DNA from: Distichodus sexfasciatus
Taxonomy: Eukaryota; Chordata; Actinopteri; Characiformes; Distichodontidae
Length of the DNA: 64,000 bases
Assembly (NCBI GenBank): GCA_032718565.1
Contig: JAVGVS010000001.1
Coordinates: 4,114,196 to 4,178,195, forward strand
Direction of reading: 5' to 3'
The translations under genes and the position numbers were made by a program. The notes beneath the pieces are model-generated. The model saw only the letters and a program-made list of their open reading frames with translations, searched no databases and had not been told where the DNA came from. Each line of letters opens with the position of its first letter. Position 1 is the first letter of the stretch. Below are positions 13,801-27,440 of this stretch, one piece after another.

Positions 13801-16800
13801 TGCATGTACAAACATATGCAGTTTGAGATACTTAAGAAAGCTTAGATATAATGGTAGAACATGAAACGTTGTTTAGGATCCACAAAACCAGGCTTATTAA
13901 GGTCCTATTCTATCAGAAAGCAAAACATGTTGCTGTGTAACTTAATATTATGTTCAGTGATATCTCTGTGAATTCTGCTGCTTCTTAAACCTTAAATAAA
14001 CAAGGGCTTGCTAACGGAAGTAAAAAGTAGAAGGAATAATTACTGCAAATGTCACTCATCTTCAACTTTTCCTTCTAAGCAAATTTCTCACAATCAAGTG
14101 TGAAATGCATTGCTGTGCTATGATTTATTTAGTGAAAATTAACAAGTTATAAAAAGACAAATGTCCATCAACACTGGTTTCTGAAGAGGTGTTTTAGATG
14201 GGAAATGCATGATTATTGATATACTCTTTTCAGCCCAAATGCCAGAAGGTTCCATTGGAAATACAGATATTCACACACAGACAATAAAATGTATTATTGA
14301 CCAGCCACTTTATATAAACAGATTTTCGAAAAATCCCATTCATTTGGAGAATCCAGAGGATTTTAACTGTGAAACTGGAAAATGCCAACACACCACTCTG
14401 ACAAAATAAAGCCAGATTTTTTTTTTATACCCAAAAAGCAACAAGGACATAATTAGCTTTTATTTTCTCTCATGATTTAGTTGGCATTCAAAGCAGACCC
14501 AGGTATCTGTTGTGCACCATCCTAAACCAGCACATCACAGCAGGCTGTGCACATTCTACTCATTTAAATTCTATGTGAAGTGCACGCATGTTTCATTAAT
14601 GACATTTCACACTTAATATTCACTTTTAGTGACATACATACATATTCTTAAAGCTGCACTCTGAAGATTTAACCAAACATATAAACAACATGAAATTCAG
14701 ACCTACATGATCCCATCTTTTAGCTTGCACCAATAGAGAACCTACTATGTGCAGATAAGAATTCCTAATATTTATATCTGTTGCATATAATCATGCAATC
14801 CATCTTTAACCCTGGGTTCTGATCCCCTATTGGACAGGGGAAGAGAAGAAAAGCTAGCTTCCCACAAGAGCAGCTTATCTACATGGCAGTGAGAGACAGA
14901 CCAGTTCTTGGGGTGTATTCTCTAGAGTTCTATGTAATTTCTGCCTCAGAAACCCCTTTAAGGCTGGAAAAATGGACGTGGTGGGGGGAAATCTATATAA
15001 TAAAATAAAGGATAGGAAAGAGGACTGAATTTCTAGAGCTAGAGAACATTCCCTGCCCCATTTCAGAATGCCGTGAGTTATTGCCTTTATTCTAAGAGCG
15101 CTCTGACTCTCACTGCTAATAAATTGCAGTGCTCAATATCAGAGCAGCGAAGTGTCAGTTATGAAGACTGAACCTGGCACAGAATTTGTTTTCCATCTCT
15201 TAAGCAGCCTGCCTCCTGCATCTCCGAGAACATTGATTGCGTCTTCCCTCTGTGATGAGATATTGGAGCACTGGAAACAACCAATAAGTGAATAAAATAA
15301 AGCGAGAGCTCTGGAGCCAGCCACAGTCCTGCACAGAATCGCCTTCAGGGTCATTTCATTTGAAGCCCAGCTGCTGGCGCACTGCACCGTGTTAGAATGC
15401 TATTCTGAGAAACACTTAATCAATGACAATAAAATGTCGGCATTGTTTTATGGTGAGTATTTAAAGTGACTGGGCAGGAGTGACCACAAAGCCCAATATG
15501 GTGCAATGATTTCTTAGCCACAGCATCAGAAACATATAAAACCAATCAGCAAAAAAAATCAGCACATTAATCTACATTAACAGTGTTGGTGTGGTTGATA
15601 AACCAGTCCATGCTTATTGTAAAAAATCCAGACTTATATGTCCATACATACATGAATAGACATTTATGCAGCAATCCCAGAATAATTCTTTTTCAAAGTA
15701 AAATAAATGCTTTGAGAAAATTAACCAATAACTCACGGCATCTGCAAAAACATATTTAAATTACTGCCCTTCTGGGTAATATTCTAAGCTGCTGGAATAT
15801 GCAACATCAAGGATTTATCAATGTGTGTTAACTTAAAATTCAATATGGAAGCACAGCTTGGCTTTTTTCTACAAGCTTTGTTTCAAATAAGTTCCGCACA
15901 TCTCCTGAAATCTGTAGACTGAACAGTGACATCCCCAAACCCCCGGAGATCATCTAAAGTAAAACAGGAACATGGCAAATTGCTGGTCTTATTCTCTCCC
16001 TCCAAGTGTGTCTATGAAATAAAACCTGTACACAAACACAACGGTCAAACAGTTGTGCCACTACACTGCAGAAAAGGCATGTGCACATTGCTACATGTGT
16101 ATAACCAAACAGTAGAAAAATAATGCTGTGACTACAATGAAAGCTAAATCATTATTATTACCTTAATAGCCAACAGAAATCAAGCAACATTTTTTTATTT
16201 TATTCAAGTCTTGTTACAATGGGAAAACTCCTCATGAAAATGAAATGCATGCTCCCACCCCGCACTAATAAACGAACAAAATCACACTGTGACAGAGAAT
16301 GTCATTACACAATAGGCTCAGACAGATATACATATATATGAATGACTTTACTAATAAGATAGAACCTAACTGAGACCCTATGAGCTGTGTACGACTGTAA
16401 GAGCAGGGATAATGCAATTTGATAATCTGATCTGCCCTGTTTGTGATAACAACCCCAAACAATGCCATTTTGACAGGATTAGAGGATCAGTGCATCAGTA
16501 TCGTTTACTTAATACATGTTTTTGAGCTCAGTTCTATTCCACCTACCTTCGAAATACAGATGTTTCAATCGTGCCGGCTCATACTTCAATTCATGCCACT
16601 TAAAAGTCTCACTTCGTGTGTCAAACAAGCAAATCATTGACAGGCATCGAGTGTGTTCTGCCTACACTTGCAGCAACATCAAGCATGAATATTAGTTTGA
16701 TGGAAGGCAGAATTACTTTCAGTGTATACCACCACGGGACTGGCCTGGGACCTCACAGCAGCCCGCGCTTTGCTCCAACCTCTCTGAGGAAAGCTTTTAA

Positions 16801-18234
16801 ATAAACCTCCTCTTCTCTGGAGGAAAGAACCTCTATGGACTACATGCCACACAGCCACAGCATTTAAACCTACATGGACATGCTGGAAGCACACACACAT
16901 CTCAAACAAGCCTGACACTGCAGAGACTTCAGCTCTGCACGCCACTTCTCTGTGGATCTGTCTCACTGAGTAGCATGTGGGGAAGCTCACTGTACGCTTC
17001 ACACTAGGTCTGACGTGGTTGGTTGCATCCGGGTGCTTCGGAGACGCACACATGCAGCTCAAACAGCAGGTAATATGACAGGCAGACAGGATCCAGGCTC
17101 TGACAGGGCTGATGGCAGCAAGCACAAGAGAAAACTGCAGCTGACCATAGGTTCTCAACCCAGGCCCATAGTGCGCAGCACTTCTCAACGGTGCGAGCTC
17201 CTCTGCCATAAAATCTGAATACTTACATTTACATTGAGCATTTATAAGCACCTCTTATTCAGACAGACTGCTTACATCAATATTTTGATTCAATGACCAA
17301 CAAGCCCATTTTGATCCAAAATGAAAATATCAGATATCATACACCATAATGTAACATCCATCTAAGCAAGAGAGGCACTTTATTAACAACAGGAGGTCTT
17401 CTTTTACTAAAAGAGAAAGAGGATGACTGTAAAGACAGAAAACAAAGTCCAAGCTCAGATTTTATACGGACCATTATAAGACCTTCTGTCTTAAAATGTA
17501 TGGCATTGTTTTGTGCCAAAATTCAGAGAATGCAGTGGAAAGTCTGCAAGCGAAATCTCTTGTCTTTACGTGATCAACTCTGCCTGTGTTTGTTATGGTA
17601 GATAAGGCGCTCTTATCGTCCTTTTCTATGCAGTCGTATGAAACTCAGAAAATAGCCAGCAATGTAGCTTAACAGCTCTCTATGCACTAGGTAGTGCATA
17701 TGGAGTGTCACACGCACCCCATTTGACTTGGAAGGTGGGAAGTGAATTTTAAAATGCTCCGCCCTTGTTCCACTCTGCTTCACACTCGCTTGACTTGGGG
17801 CTGTGTTAGAAATGTCAGAGTTATGGCACAATTTTCTGAGCATGCAGTGGAACTTTGGCAAGCAAAATATCTTGTCTTTACTCTGTCAACTCTGCCTGTG
17901 CTTGCACTCGACTCTCCCTTCCTCATTTACCGGCATCGGTAAAAAAAAAAAAGCTGCATTTTTATTTTGTCAAAGTTGAACTACCACTGTCTCTCATAAT
18001 GTGAAACTTAGGACAAATAATTTTCTAATTTAGTGTATGGAAAGAACATAATGAAGAGCTGTGCAAGCTCTCCTCCTTCTATGAAAGCTAAAATCTGGGT
18101 CCCTCAGACCTGCTGCTTGCTGGCCATGTTCCGCTTCAGGAGAGCAGCTATCGAGCTGTTGTTGAGATATTTATCTCAAGCCTTTGCTGTGATATTAGTT
18201 TGACCACCTGACGGTGCATCCGATGCATGCTGCA

Positions 18235-18335
18235 TTTTTGGTTGGGTGGCGCTCAGCACAGCAGGAGCTCAGGGGTTCAAATCCCAGCTGTGAAATTTTA
18301 TTGATGCACTCTTCAGCGATCTAGGCACTTAATCT
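18235..18335 (+). mobile_element. partial tRNA-like SINE head
   Basis: GTTGGGTGGCGCTCAGCACAGC with a box B-like GGTTCAAATCC, typical of the tRNA-derived head of fish SINEs. The body is not the same as the 1864 family as far as can be seen. Confidence 0.45.
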
Positions 18336-21300
18336 GAATTGCTCTACTGAATATCAATTTGCATGAATGGGGTAAAATGTAATCCTTTGCCTTGGAAAAG
18401 AGCTTTACTAAGTGAAAGCAGAAAAAGGAAAAAAAAACACATTATGATTTGAGTGTGGCCCGTGCATAGTAACAAGGCTTTCACACATTCAGATGTGCTG
18501 TAGGTTTTAGTGCAGGCAGCAGGGTTAGTGAGTGAGAGCTGCATCAGACTAGAGCAGCTATATTGCTGCAATGTAATTACACCAGTCACCATTCTGTGAT
18601 TCACTTGACAAGGAGCCACAGAACACTGAACTCCAAAATGACCATGCCAGCAGGATCATACAACCAGCAAAGCCTTTTAATAATACACCATATAAACCTC
18701 GATCCAGGTATGCACCTCTCCACAGAGGGCAACAAAGAAAATCCAGCCTTGAGGCATAGCTGTGGAAACTCCCAGTAGACTGCACAAGTATCATCTTCCT
18801 TTATGTAATAAAATAAATAAAAAACAATACTGTCTTCGGATCCGGCCTTAATGACACCTATTTCCCAAGTTCCCAATACTCCTTAAAAGACACCTGAAAG
18901 CATTCAATGAGGAGTTTTTTTTTCTACCCTGAAGGCAACAGTTGCAAAGCTGTGAAGGGGAAGTGGCTTGTTCTATTTGCACATCATTAGGACCAAGTTT
19001 TTGAAGTCAAAAAGATGATCATTATCTCCTGCCCTTTGTTTAACACACTCTCCGGCTGCGGCACAAGTTCACCCAAGGGAATACCTTTTAGAGGAGACAA
19101 CAGTAATACCCTGAGGTCTGCCTAACACTGCACTTAAAGATGACTGGAAATCTCACAGTAATGAGCAAATTTAACCCGCTGGAGAGAGTTCAAAACACAA
19201 GAGACCATAACAAGGACAAAGTGTATCCCAATTGTTTGCCTGTGAAGTTGTAACGTCCTACAAGAACCCACATCGATTCATTCCTGTGAAGCCACCTACA
19301 CATCTGAGATGTTAGAACAGCAGTGTGTCTTCAAATCACTTCTCTCAGAGAACTTGAGACAAGCAGAGACAGCACACGGCTTGAGGAGTGCTACAGCAAG
19401 ATCAAATGCTGAAAATCATTCCTTACTCATGCTCAGAATTAATTTCACACGTCAATATTGGCTGCATGGTTTTACTGGCCCCGTGGCGTGGCATAATGTC
19501 ACCGCATGTCAGTGCAGAAGAATCAATTAGCTCTGGCTTTTATTGAAGGTTTTCCAAGACCAAGCTTTTACAAATCAATAAAGCAATATCAGGAAACCAG
19601 GTACAGAACAATAATTAAAAAGTGAGGCCCATCCCTCCCACCTGTATGTGTGTGCACATGTGTGTGGATCTGAGTAACTGATAAGTGTAGACAGACCATG
19701 CCTTGGACAAAGGGATTACATTATCATATAGAACTGACATGGCAAAGACAGATTAACAGTTCGGCCATAAAACCCGTAGAATTGCATTTGTCACCTTTAA
19801 AACAAATCAGTCCCCTGAGGACAACACTATGCTAAACATCAAGGTTACAGCAATGCTATCCGTGCCAGACGAGCACTGCAAAACACTCGGGACCTACAGA
19901 GGAGGCTCAGAGTCCCCTCTGGGAACAGTCTTACAGAAATACCTTGAAAAATACAAGCCTGTCTTTGCCAAGAAAATGCATTTCAACTGCCTGGGACACA
20001 AAAGCTGATTTGAATGCATCAGCACAATTCGTAATGGATTTCAAATAAGCCTGTGCAATAGTGAGAGCAAGCAAGCCCCCTCCTCAACACAACTCAAAAG
20101 GCACACAGCTTTGTGACTTGAGGAGGAAAGGAGGAAATAAAAAGTTGAATGTTTATAACACTTTTCATCAACCTCAACAAGGTTGCACCTGTCGGGAAAC
20201 TCAAGGGGGTTCAATTACACTGCACCGCCTTGCTCTGTTCTCTCTGTCCCCTTTCTTACGATACCTGATGCCATACCTGAAAGGAGCTGAGAGTTTACTC
20301 AGTTGAAAATGTAAATGAAACCAACATGTGGCAGGATCAGAGCGACATGGATTAGCATTTCTTCTGTCCGATAACGGCCTAGAAAGGAATTAGACAGATA
20401 GAAAGGGAGAGACTCCCAAGATTGCCCATGTAATGAAATGGCATGTCCATGTATGACATGGTTGTACAAGCCTGCTGGAATGGCTATTCTTTATTTTTGT
20501 ATATAATAGTGCAGTGTTTAAATTTTTCCTTTTCATAGTCTTTTGTTCAAATACTAAACATTCAAATTGTTTTTTCTCAATCATGCCAAATAATGACTTC
20601 ATACTTGTTTTTGTAGACTATTTTAGTTTTGCTACCTTTCTACATGACAAAAACCCCCAAGATCAATAAGACAAAATGTACGATCAAACACAGTACACTG
20701 AAAAAAAAATGAATCTTTGGGAAATCAATAGGTCAATTATGATTCTCAAAAGCATTTTTAAAACCAATTAAAGCCGAGATTTAAAAGGGTTGGTGCACAC
20801 ATTCATACAGAACGCCTTCCAAAAAAACACAAAAAACAAAACTGATAATTTAATGTTTAGAAGAAGGAACATAAATGGAAAGAAATCCTTTGAGTTCCAA
20901 GAACACAGTGAGTTAAGCAGATAGGTGCACGTCACTCCTCAGTGAAAAGTCCTTGACTGTCGGTCTGTCAAATTAGAGTTCCACAATACATCATTTCAAC
21001 ATCATCGCAATAACACCATGCACGATATTTCATATTTTAGCACGGGTAATGTCAAATAATGAAACTTAAGGAAACTTGTTCCCACATACACATAAGGAGA
21101 ACTCAGCCCAATCTCATTTTCCATCAATATTTGGCAGAAGATTACTGATAGAAAGGATTTCTTAGATAATGATGAAGATGGTGGGGACTTCAAATTGAAA
21201 GAAAATATGGCATTATTCGGATACTTTAATTATTACTTCTTTTTCTGTGCAAACGCGTTCCCATATGTCACCACAGTCGATACAGAGTTTATTACAAGTC

Positions 21301-22013
21301 TTTTTTTTAAATCATATTTTTACAATGACACTGCAAGTAAAAATAATTTCTACATCGAGCGGATTTGCATCACATTATATACACAGGGTAAGAGTGTGAA
21401 TTAAACCGAGGTCTGCTGTAAGTCTGTCTCAAGGTGATGCGACTGAAAAGCAAGACACAGTGTGGAAACAGCCCGAAAGTCGGATCCTCTGCGTCCCAAT
21501 ACAATATCATGCATGAGTGAGTCGTTCGTTGGCTCCTATTTATAACGCGCTTCACCTACCTATTCCTACAGCTCGTACGGAAAATAGCTTGCTCAAATAA
21601 GTTCGCTCAAATCAATCCGGTAAGGAGGCAGGTGAGGAACGCGGTCCTGGCTGGAAGAGTGAGACTTGTGTGTTCGGACTAAACATTAGCGCCGCACTCT
21701 CATTTGATTCACCCTTTTAATTAGCAAGTAATGAGCGCGCATTCCCGCTATCAACACGCAGCTTACCGGACACAAGCCGCCAGCAAATGAAGACAAATAG
21801 CGCGCATAAAGTTAACGAGTTAATTAGAGTAAAAAGAGAGAGAAGGTGCCAAGGAGACTATTCGTCTACGATAAAATCTGGAAAATGTAAAGTCTGCCAA
21901 AAACCAGACACAAGTTGCAAATCAACGACGCTTTAATTTGTTAAGGAAACTGTGGAAACAGTGTGACACGCATATAGTTTCAGCACCAAACAAAAGACAG
22001 CGACGCTACACGT

Positions 22014-22036
22014 ACACACACACACACACACACACA
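22014..22036. repeat. (CA)n microsatellite
   Basis: About eleven CA units, 140 bp from the strong donor of the 22179 exon. Confidence 0.95.
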
Positions 22037-22178
22037 CTCACAGCAGATAGTTGTTGAAATAAGCGCACGCACCCTCCGCACGAGTCCAAAGCGACGCATT
22101 TAAGAAGAAGCTTCCGTGCTCGATACTCTCTCATCTACAAAACGTTATGATGGCGAAGAAACCGCGTGGTTGACTTAC

Positions 22179-22335
22179 CGGCTGTTCCGGCAGCAGCGCA
22201 TCCCGCCGCCCGCTCCTCCTCCGCCGCCGCCGCTGTTTCAGTGAACCGCGCTCGGTTCAGCATCTCGGAGCAACACAGCACTCCGCTCGAGGAATCCTGA
22301 TAGCCCGGCGTGCGGCTCGCTCTAAGCTGGCAAGA
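22179..22335 (-). other. first exon of an unidentified minus-strand gene (possibly b3galt1 5' exon)
   Basis: A GC-rich block ending at a strong donor, CAGCCG|GTAAGTCA (22179/22178). It contains a CGG-triplet run (22213-22232) and an ATG in frame with MLNRARFTETAAAAEEER, which may or may not be translated. The 5' limit is approximate. In human, B3GALT1 lies just beyond XIRP2 in the same orientation and has noncoding 5' exons, so this may be its first exon; that is inference from gene order. The rest of the gene would lie below coordinate 1. Confidence 0.5.
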
Positions 22336-22400
22336 CCGTCCACCAATCAGAATCCCATCATGGGACGAAACAGCCAATCAGAGGGTTGGAAACGCGGCTA
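22336..22400 (-). promoter_or_regulatory. CCAAT-box promoter upstream of the 22179 exon
   Basis: Two CCAAT boxes on the plus strand (22343-22347 and 22374-22378, that is ATTGG for the minus-strand gene) about 30 bp apart, just upstream of a GC-rich first exon and with no TATA box seen. This is a usual layout for a CpG-type vertebrate promoter. Confidence 0.5.
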
Positions 22401-25400
22401 TTTTGCATAGCAAGGTAGATTGACGTTGTGAAGTAATTCGAAGAAACTTGTAAGAACTAATCCCTGTATCAAGAGTAAGATTAAAATAGACAACAAACGA
22501 AAAGGGCTACGAGAGAAGAAGGGAGGAATTAATCACGTTGCGCTTCCAAAGCCGTTTAAACGTTGAATTCAAGAGCTGCCCTGCTGCAGCTTTAAAATCC
22601 GTGACTTCGTGTGCTTGTAGTATTTAGAAGTGGGGGAAAGTCTGCACGGTGTTACTCCCGCGCTTAATTAGTGCCGCGCACCTGCGCTCATTCACTCGAA
22701 GTAGAAATGAAGGTGTAGAAGGAAGTGAAGACGGATGAGGCGGATTTAACAACGCACTAATCTAATTAGAAGGAAAGGGCAAGACCGACAGTTTGTGTAT
22801 ATACGTACTTTAGCAGGATTATCACTTTAGTTTAACTCTTAACTTGACCTGGGACTGCCAAAATATTTAGGATATATTTATTCAACTGTTATATCATATA
22901 TAATCATTCAGAGGACGACGTGTTTTATATTTATAAGATTTTTCTAAATGTTTATATTCATGCAATTAAAGCTGCAACTGCACAATATTAGGTGAAAACT
23001 ACATGTAGTTTTATATTTTTTTTATTATATATTGTGAATGTATTTTCTTAACAAATACTTAAACAACTGTTTGAAAAAAATTAGAGGTGCATTAACCTAC
23101 AAATAAAAGGATAAAAATCAGAAAATTACTCATCTGAAATGTTTACATTTAAATTTGAGCAATTTTTCATTTAAGATTACCTTATTCACAAAATCATAAT
23201 CCAACAGATGTTTCTTGCAGATGGTAAATCAGAATCAAGTGTTATGCCTTTTACATCAAGCTGCAAAAAACTCATTTGTATGACATGTTTGGTTTAATTT
23301 GCTTTAGTTGATATTGGATGGGGTGGCACAGTAGCGCAGTGGTTAGCCCTTCATGCACTGTAGGTTATTTGGTGAGTCTAAATTGTGTGAGTGTGTGTGC
23401 CCTGCGGTATGTTGGCACCTGCCCAGGGTTGGTCTCGTAGTTCCCAGGATAGGCTCTGGTCTTCCTGCGACCCCAGTTGGGATTAAGCAGTTGAATGAAT
23501 GTATGAATGAATGAATGGATGACATTGTATGTCCCATGATGCAACTTTTGTACATTCCCACATTGCATCCATGATGCTAAAATAATATACAACGTTTGTT
23601 AGAGTTACAGTGAAGTTGTATAGTCTTGGTGCACATGTGAAAATAGGGTTCCCCCGAAATAAAGTGAGTAATTTGAGCCCTAGTTGCAGCTCACCTGTGA
23701 GTAGAGACAACACTATTAGTCACCTTGTTCATCCCATCTGAATAAGACTAATGGATTACATGTGTTGCCTCATGGCACATTAGTCTTTCTTTTAATTCTG
23801 CACACTACATAGTATATGCTAAATTGCATATGAGAGACTACCGTATATTCATATGGTAATAATATTGTTTCAGAATCTTAATCCATAATTCTGTTATCTG
23901 CGCCCATCATTAATTGCTGCTACAGTTTAATGAAAGCTGTGAATTGAAACTAATTAAGATGAACCCTGACAAATCTGCCAAGGAGATGTTTTCAAATTCT
24001 CTGTGTCTTGTGGCTAGAAAGAGAGCACCACCTTCATCAAGCATGCCAGACAAGTGAGATCCATCCCCTTCTACCTCTATACAGCATGACAGCCTTTTTG
24101 TGCAAGATGGGTTTTGGCTCAAAGATTGCGCTTTTGGAGAGCATATGAAAGAATAAAGACACTTCATATTTTCCTGAGATGGAAGATTATTGAACATGCG
24201 CTGCATTCAGACAGAAACCAATGAATTGTAATGTGGAGGCAGTATTCATGATTCTAAAACAGAAATAAGGAAGTTGCTCTCACACCTGCCCTTTATCCCT
24301 GAATCTGACAGATTAACCTAACTCCTATGGAGACCTAGACTCAAGCAAGTAAATCTTGCAACATCATATTAAAAATAGAAAACAGAATGGTATGTGTAAA
24401 TGTTTACAATTGCATAAAAGATCTAGAAGATCAAATTCAGAATGTGATATAGCAGCGTTAATTTTGATTGATTAATTTTGTTTTTAAATGTATTTATATT
24501 GATATTTCTAAACCAATTTAAACATATGTTGAACTAAAATTGGCAGTATCAATTTTGTAAATAAAGCATATTTTGAGTCATTGTGCAATAAAATTACATA
24601 GTTACATATAGTCACTTACATACCTGAATTTAAATATGGTTTGAATGTTTTGTGATGAAAAAATGTGTGCATATTTTTACACTTAGAATGGTAATCAATT
24701 AATTATAATTTGCAGTCTTTTACAATAAAAATGATCCCATGCTATTCATTTTAGTATCATATCAATGTTTTAAGGTCTTGCAGAGTTATAATTTTGTTTA
24801 TCTGAAATGTCTGGCTAATGCTTGAACTCAATTATACAGTCAATATTGGTTCTTTAAGGATAATCCTCTGCTGAAAAAGGACAGTAAGGACCCCAAATCC
24901 TGCTCCAAATGTTTTATGTATTTAATATTTATGCCTTTGACCCATACTAAATTATATCGCCATATAAGCAGGGTAGGTCCCAGATTGCCCTTATGAGTCT
25001 TACTGATAGGCCAGGGCTTCAGCTCTGAGGTGCACTCTGAGGATGTGTAAATTGGTAGCTGTAAAGATTCATTTCCAGTTCCAAAAGGAATTCTGGAATT
25101 CAATAACATAAACCCCATCCAGCAATCCACCACTCCCCCACGGCCACTCCGTAGTGAGAGATATTGATTTAGGTCAGTGTTAACAGCTTCCTTAAAGCAC
25201 TTCAACTTAAATAATTTCAGACAAACGCTGTGTGAATTCAACTGCATTCACTGGCAACCAAACAAGAAAATGCTGTGTAAAATCACAATGACAATACCAG
25301 TGCTGCACTGTGTGAAACCCACAAACACAATAATATTTATTTGTCTATGGTTCTGTCAACAGAAATTGTCTAACATTACATGGAGCTGGGGAAATCTGAA

Positions 25401-26249
25401 AAGTTATGCAAAAGAGTAGATGTGTCACTGGCTGTGATGTAATTCTATATCTACAAAAAGGGTGAACCCTGATCTGTTATGATTACATTAGTGTAAAAGT
25501 CCTTAACCATAGGACAAATTGTTAGACTTGATGTGTAAACGATGTGCATCTAATTTGAATTTAATGCAACATAAAATTTAAGATAGGAGTTGTTTATTTA
25601 CTTAGATCAATAAGTTAGCAAGACACATCACTGAACCAGCCTGACTTGATTAAATTATCAGGAACTTTTATACAAATCATAGAAGACTATTCTAAAAAAC
25701 AGGTCCATTGCAAAATATTTTCTCTTTCAAGCAGGACAAAACTTCTCCCCAAAATAATATCAATACCAATTAGATCTGACATTTACATATGATAAAGAAT
25801 GTTTTCAGTTAATTCATCTTCCACTCTGCACTCCAGGTGCACAATAAAAGTAAAAAATGATGATCAGCAGAATGATTAGGCTAAATATAATTATAATAAA
25901 GAATACAAAAACCAGAAAGATTTGCTCAAATGTGTTGCTGTAATTGCAGTTATGCTCTCTCTCCATGGACATCCTAAAATGTAAAATATATTTTGAAATA
26001 TCTCATGGTTTAGTGAGTGGATTAGAGTTAATTTCACATGGAACAGAAGTTTTTACTCTGCAAATCAGTCAGGCTTTTAAATATGGCACCTTGTTATAAA
26101 ATGTAATTTTCTGCAAATACCTCTCATATTCAACAAATCGTGTGAAATTTCTTTCAAGCTGAATATTTTAGTGTGAATTCCGGATTTAGATGTTGTTATT
26201 AACTTTTTTCCATCCTACACACTCTGAAGTGATATTAAAATCTCACCTT
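22401..26249. other. intergenic region between the 22179 promoter and the xirp2 3' end
   Basis: AT-rich. It includes one SINE-like repeat (23320-23520). The 135-residue frame at 24840-25247 (minus) is the longest, but has no recognisable domain. No other feature supported. Confidence 0.5.
23320..23520 (+). mobile_element. tRNA-derived SINE/LINE-tail repeat
   Basis: Begins GGGGTGGCACAGTAGCGCAG, a very common fish repeat head, continues with CCCAGGATAGGCTCTGGTC and TTAAGCAGTTGAATGAATG, and ends in an imperfect (GAAT)n tail, the usual 3' end of this family. Confidence 0.8.
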
Positions 26250-26255
26250 TTTATT
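26250..26255 (-). other. candidate poly(A) signal of the short (LIM) xirp2 isoform
   Basis: AATAAA on the minus strand about 300 nt past the stop at 26552. A weaker ATTAAA variant lies nearer, at 26427-26432. Which is used cannot be told from sequence. Confidence 0.45.
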
Positions 26256-26551
26256 TCTATCCGAACAACTTAACACACACATCCTTAACACCTGCTTAAC
26301 CATCTGCCTTTTCCATAATCCTTGTTGACATCTTCCAATCTGCTTTCATGCCAGTCCTTCAGTCATCTTTCTCTTATTATACCTCAGAACCTTCAAATGT
26401 ATTATTATCTTGTTCTCAGAGCTATTTTTAATCATAATTCTCTTTTTTTCTCTTATTTTCAGGTTTTCAATCTCAGGTTATCAGCCTCCATATATTCCCA
26501 AATAATGAGTTCTTTCTTTGTCCCAAGCACAACGCGGAGCTTGACTTATTC

Positions 26552-26984
26552 CTAAAACGTGGTCCTCTGAGGCACTTTCTGTTGTTGGCGTTTTGGAGAT
26601 CTTGAGGAGTCATTTTTCGGAGGCCAAGCTGGTTTTACTATGTGTATATCCTGCTCCATGGCAAAGGCCTTCTTGGGCAATTCATTTTGAGGTGGCCACA
26701 CCAGAGAAATTTTATTTAGGCTTTGGGGGATTTGTTCAGATTTCTCATATAGTTTAGATGCTTCTTTGTCAAACATATCCGAAATGGAACTTACACTGCT
26801 TTGGGAAATGGAATACCTCCAGTCAAGCCCTTCTGAATTGTTGTTTCTTAGATTTCTTGCAGTCAGCAATTCTTTCTGAGGTCCTTTTTCAAATCCATCA
26901 TCAAAATTTCCTTTAGTTTTGAAGAGTTGCTTATAATGAGGTGGGCAGAATAAATGTCCATTGAGAGAGACATAGTTTCCAAGG
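26552..26984 (-). CDS. xirp2: xirp2 alternative terminal exon: second half of the LIM domain and C-terminal tail
   Basis: Completes the LIM domain with SLGNYVSLNGHLFCPPHY: the exon junction forms the Ser codon, and C57 and H60 are the last ligands. The spacing C-x2-C-x17-H-x2-C, then C-x2-C-x17-C-x2-H, is canonical. After it comes KQLFKTKGNFDDGF, as in LIMA1/EPLIN-family LIM proteins, then a Ser/Lys-rich tail with two tryptophan-proline motifs (VWPPQNE, AWPPKND) also typical of that family. The acceptor was set at CCAACAG (26986-26985), not the upstream CAAG, because only this one gives the conserved KLSLGNY join. The stop is at 26552-26554. Confidence 0.95.
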
Positions 26985-27309
26985 CTGTTGGACATACAGC
27001 TTGATTATTATAAAGGCATGACACCATATTCCCAATCTCATCTCATGTCAGCTCTAATATTGTACACTACAGTTACTGCAGTAGCTATTAGAATTCATCA
27101 GCACAGCTACAATCCTCTCCACTATACTGATGAAAAGCACTGTTAGATAGACGTACTACAGCAGATTAAAATACTTAGATTAATTAGGTGAAAACATCCA
27201 AGTGATAAGAAATGCTTAACATATATTTATAACTAACATTAATTGAAGAATTAAACATTGTTGTGTTGTTTTATGTGGTGTATTTTAGAAAGATGTCTAA
27301 ATGAAATAC

Positions 27310-27440
27310 CTTAATTTATTTTTGCAGTGTTCGCAGGAGAAACAGGATTTATGGAATTTCTTTTTGTCCACTATCAGGCCCTCCATGGGGTACACTCTCT
27401 TCCGACACACTGTGCACATCTCCGACTTTGGCACTCGACT
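27310..27440 (-). CDS. xirp2: xirp2 alternative exon: first half of the LIM domain (short isoform)
   Basis: A 131-nt exon starting SRVPKSEMCTVCRKRVYP and ending CEHCKNKL plus two bases. It supplies the first zinc finger of a LIM domain: C9, C12, H30 and C33, then C36 and C39 of the second finger (residues counted from the exon start). The acceptor is TTCTCTTGTCAG, in phase 0 with the pivot exon ending at 38767. The donor is AAG|GTATTT at 27310/27309. It lies 3' of the giant exon's stop codon, so it can only be translated when the giant exon is skipped. This is the architecture of the short mammalian XIRP2 form found in inner-ear hair-cell stereocilia. Confidence 0.95.

Larger units (their letters stand above)
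5263..22130. other. long noncoding stretch
   Basis: About 17 kb of mostly AT-rich DNA without a recognisable exon. If the minus-strand first exon at 22179 is real, all of this is its first intron. A slightly GC-richer patch lies at 5340-5830. The open frames at 11338-11592 and 16679-17251 show no known protein, splice context or coding pattern. Listed separately: a diverged duplication at 7536-7835, a partial SINE at 18235-18335 and a (CA)n array at 22014. Confidence 0.55.

Noticed and set aside
16679..17251. 190-residue minus-strand open frame
   Set aside because: Cys/His-rich but with no domain, no splice context and no coding-like composition; probably chance.
24840..25247. 135-residue minus-strand open frame
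   Set aside because: No recognisable family; lies in the intergenic region without promoter or poly(A) context.
26985..26995. ATG-led start of the terminal LIM exon (MSNSLGNY...)
   Set aside because: Using the CAACAG acceptor restores the conserved KLSLGNY join and the exact 17-residue ligand spacing. The ATG lies in the intron.
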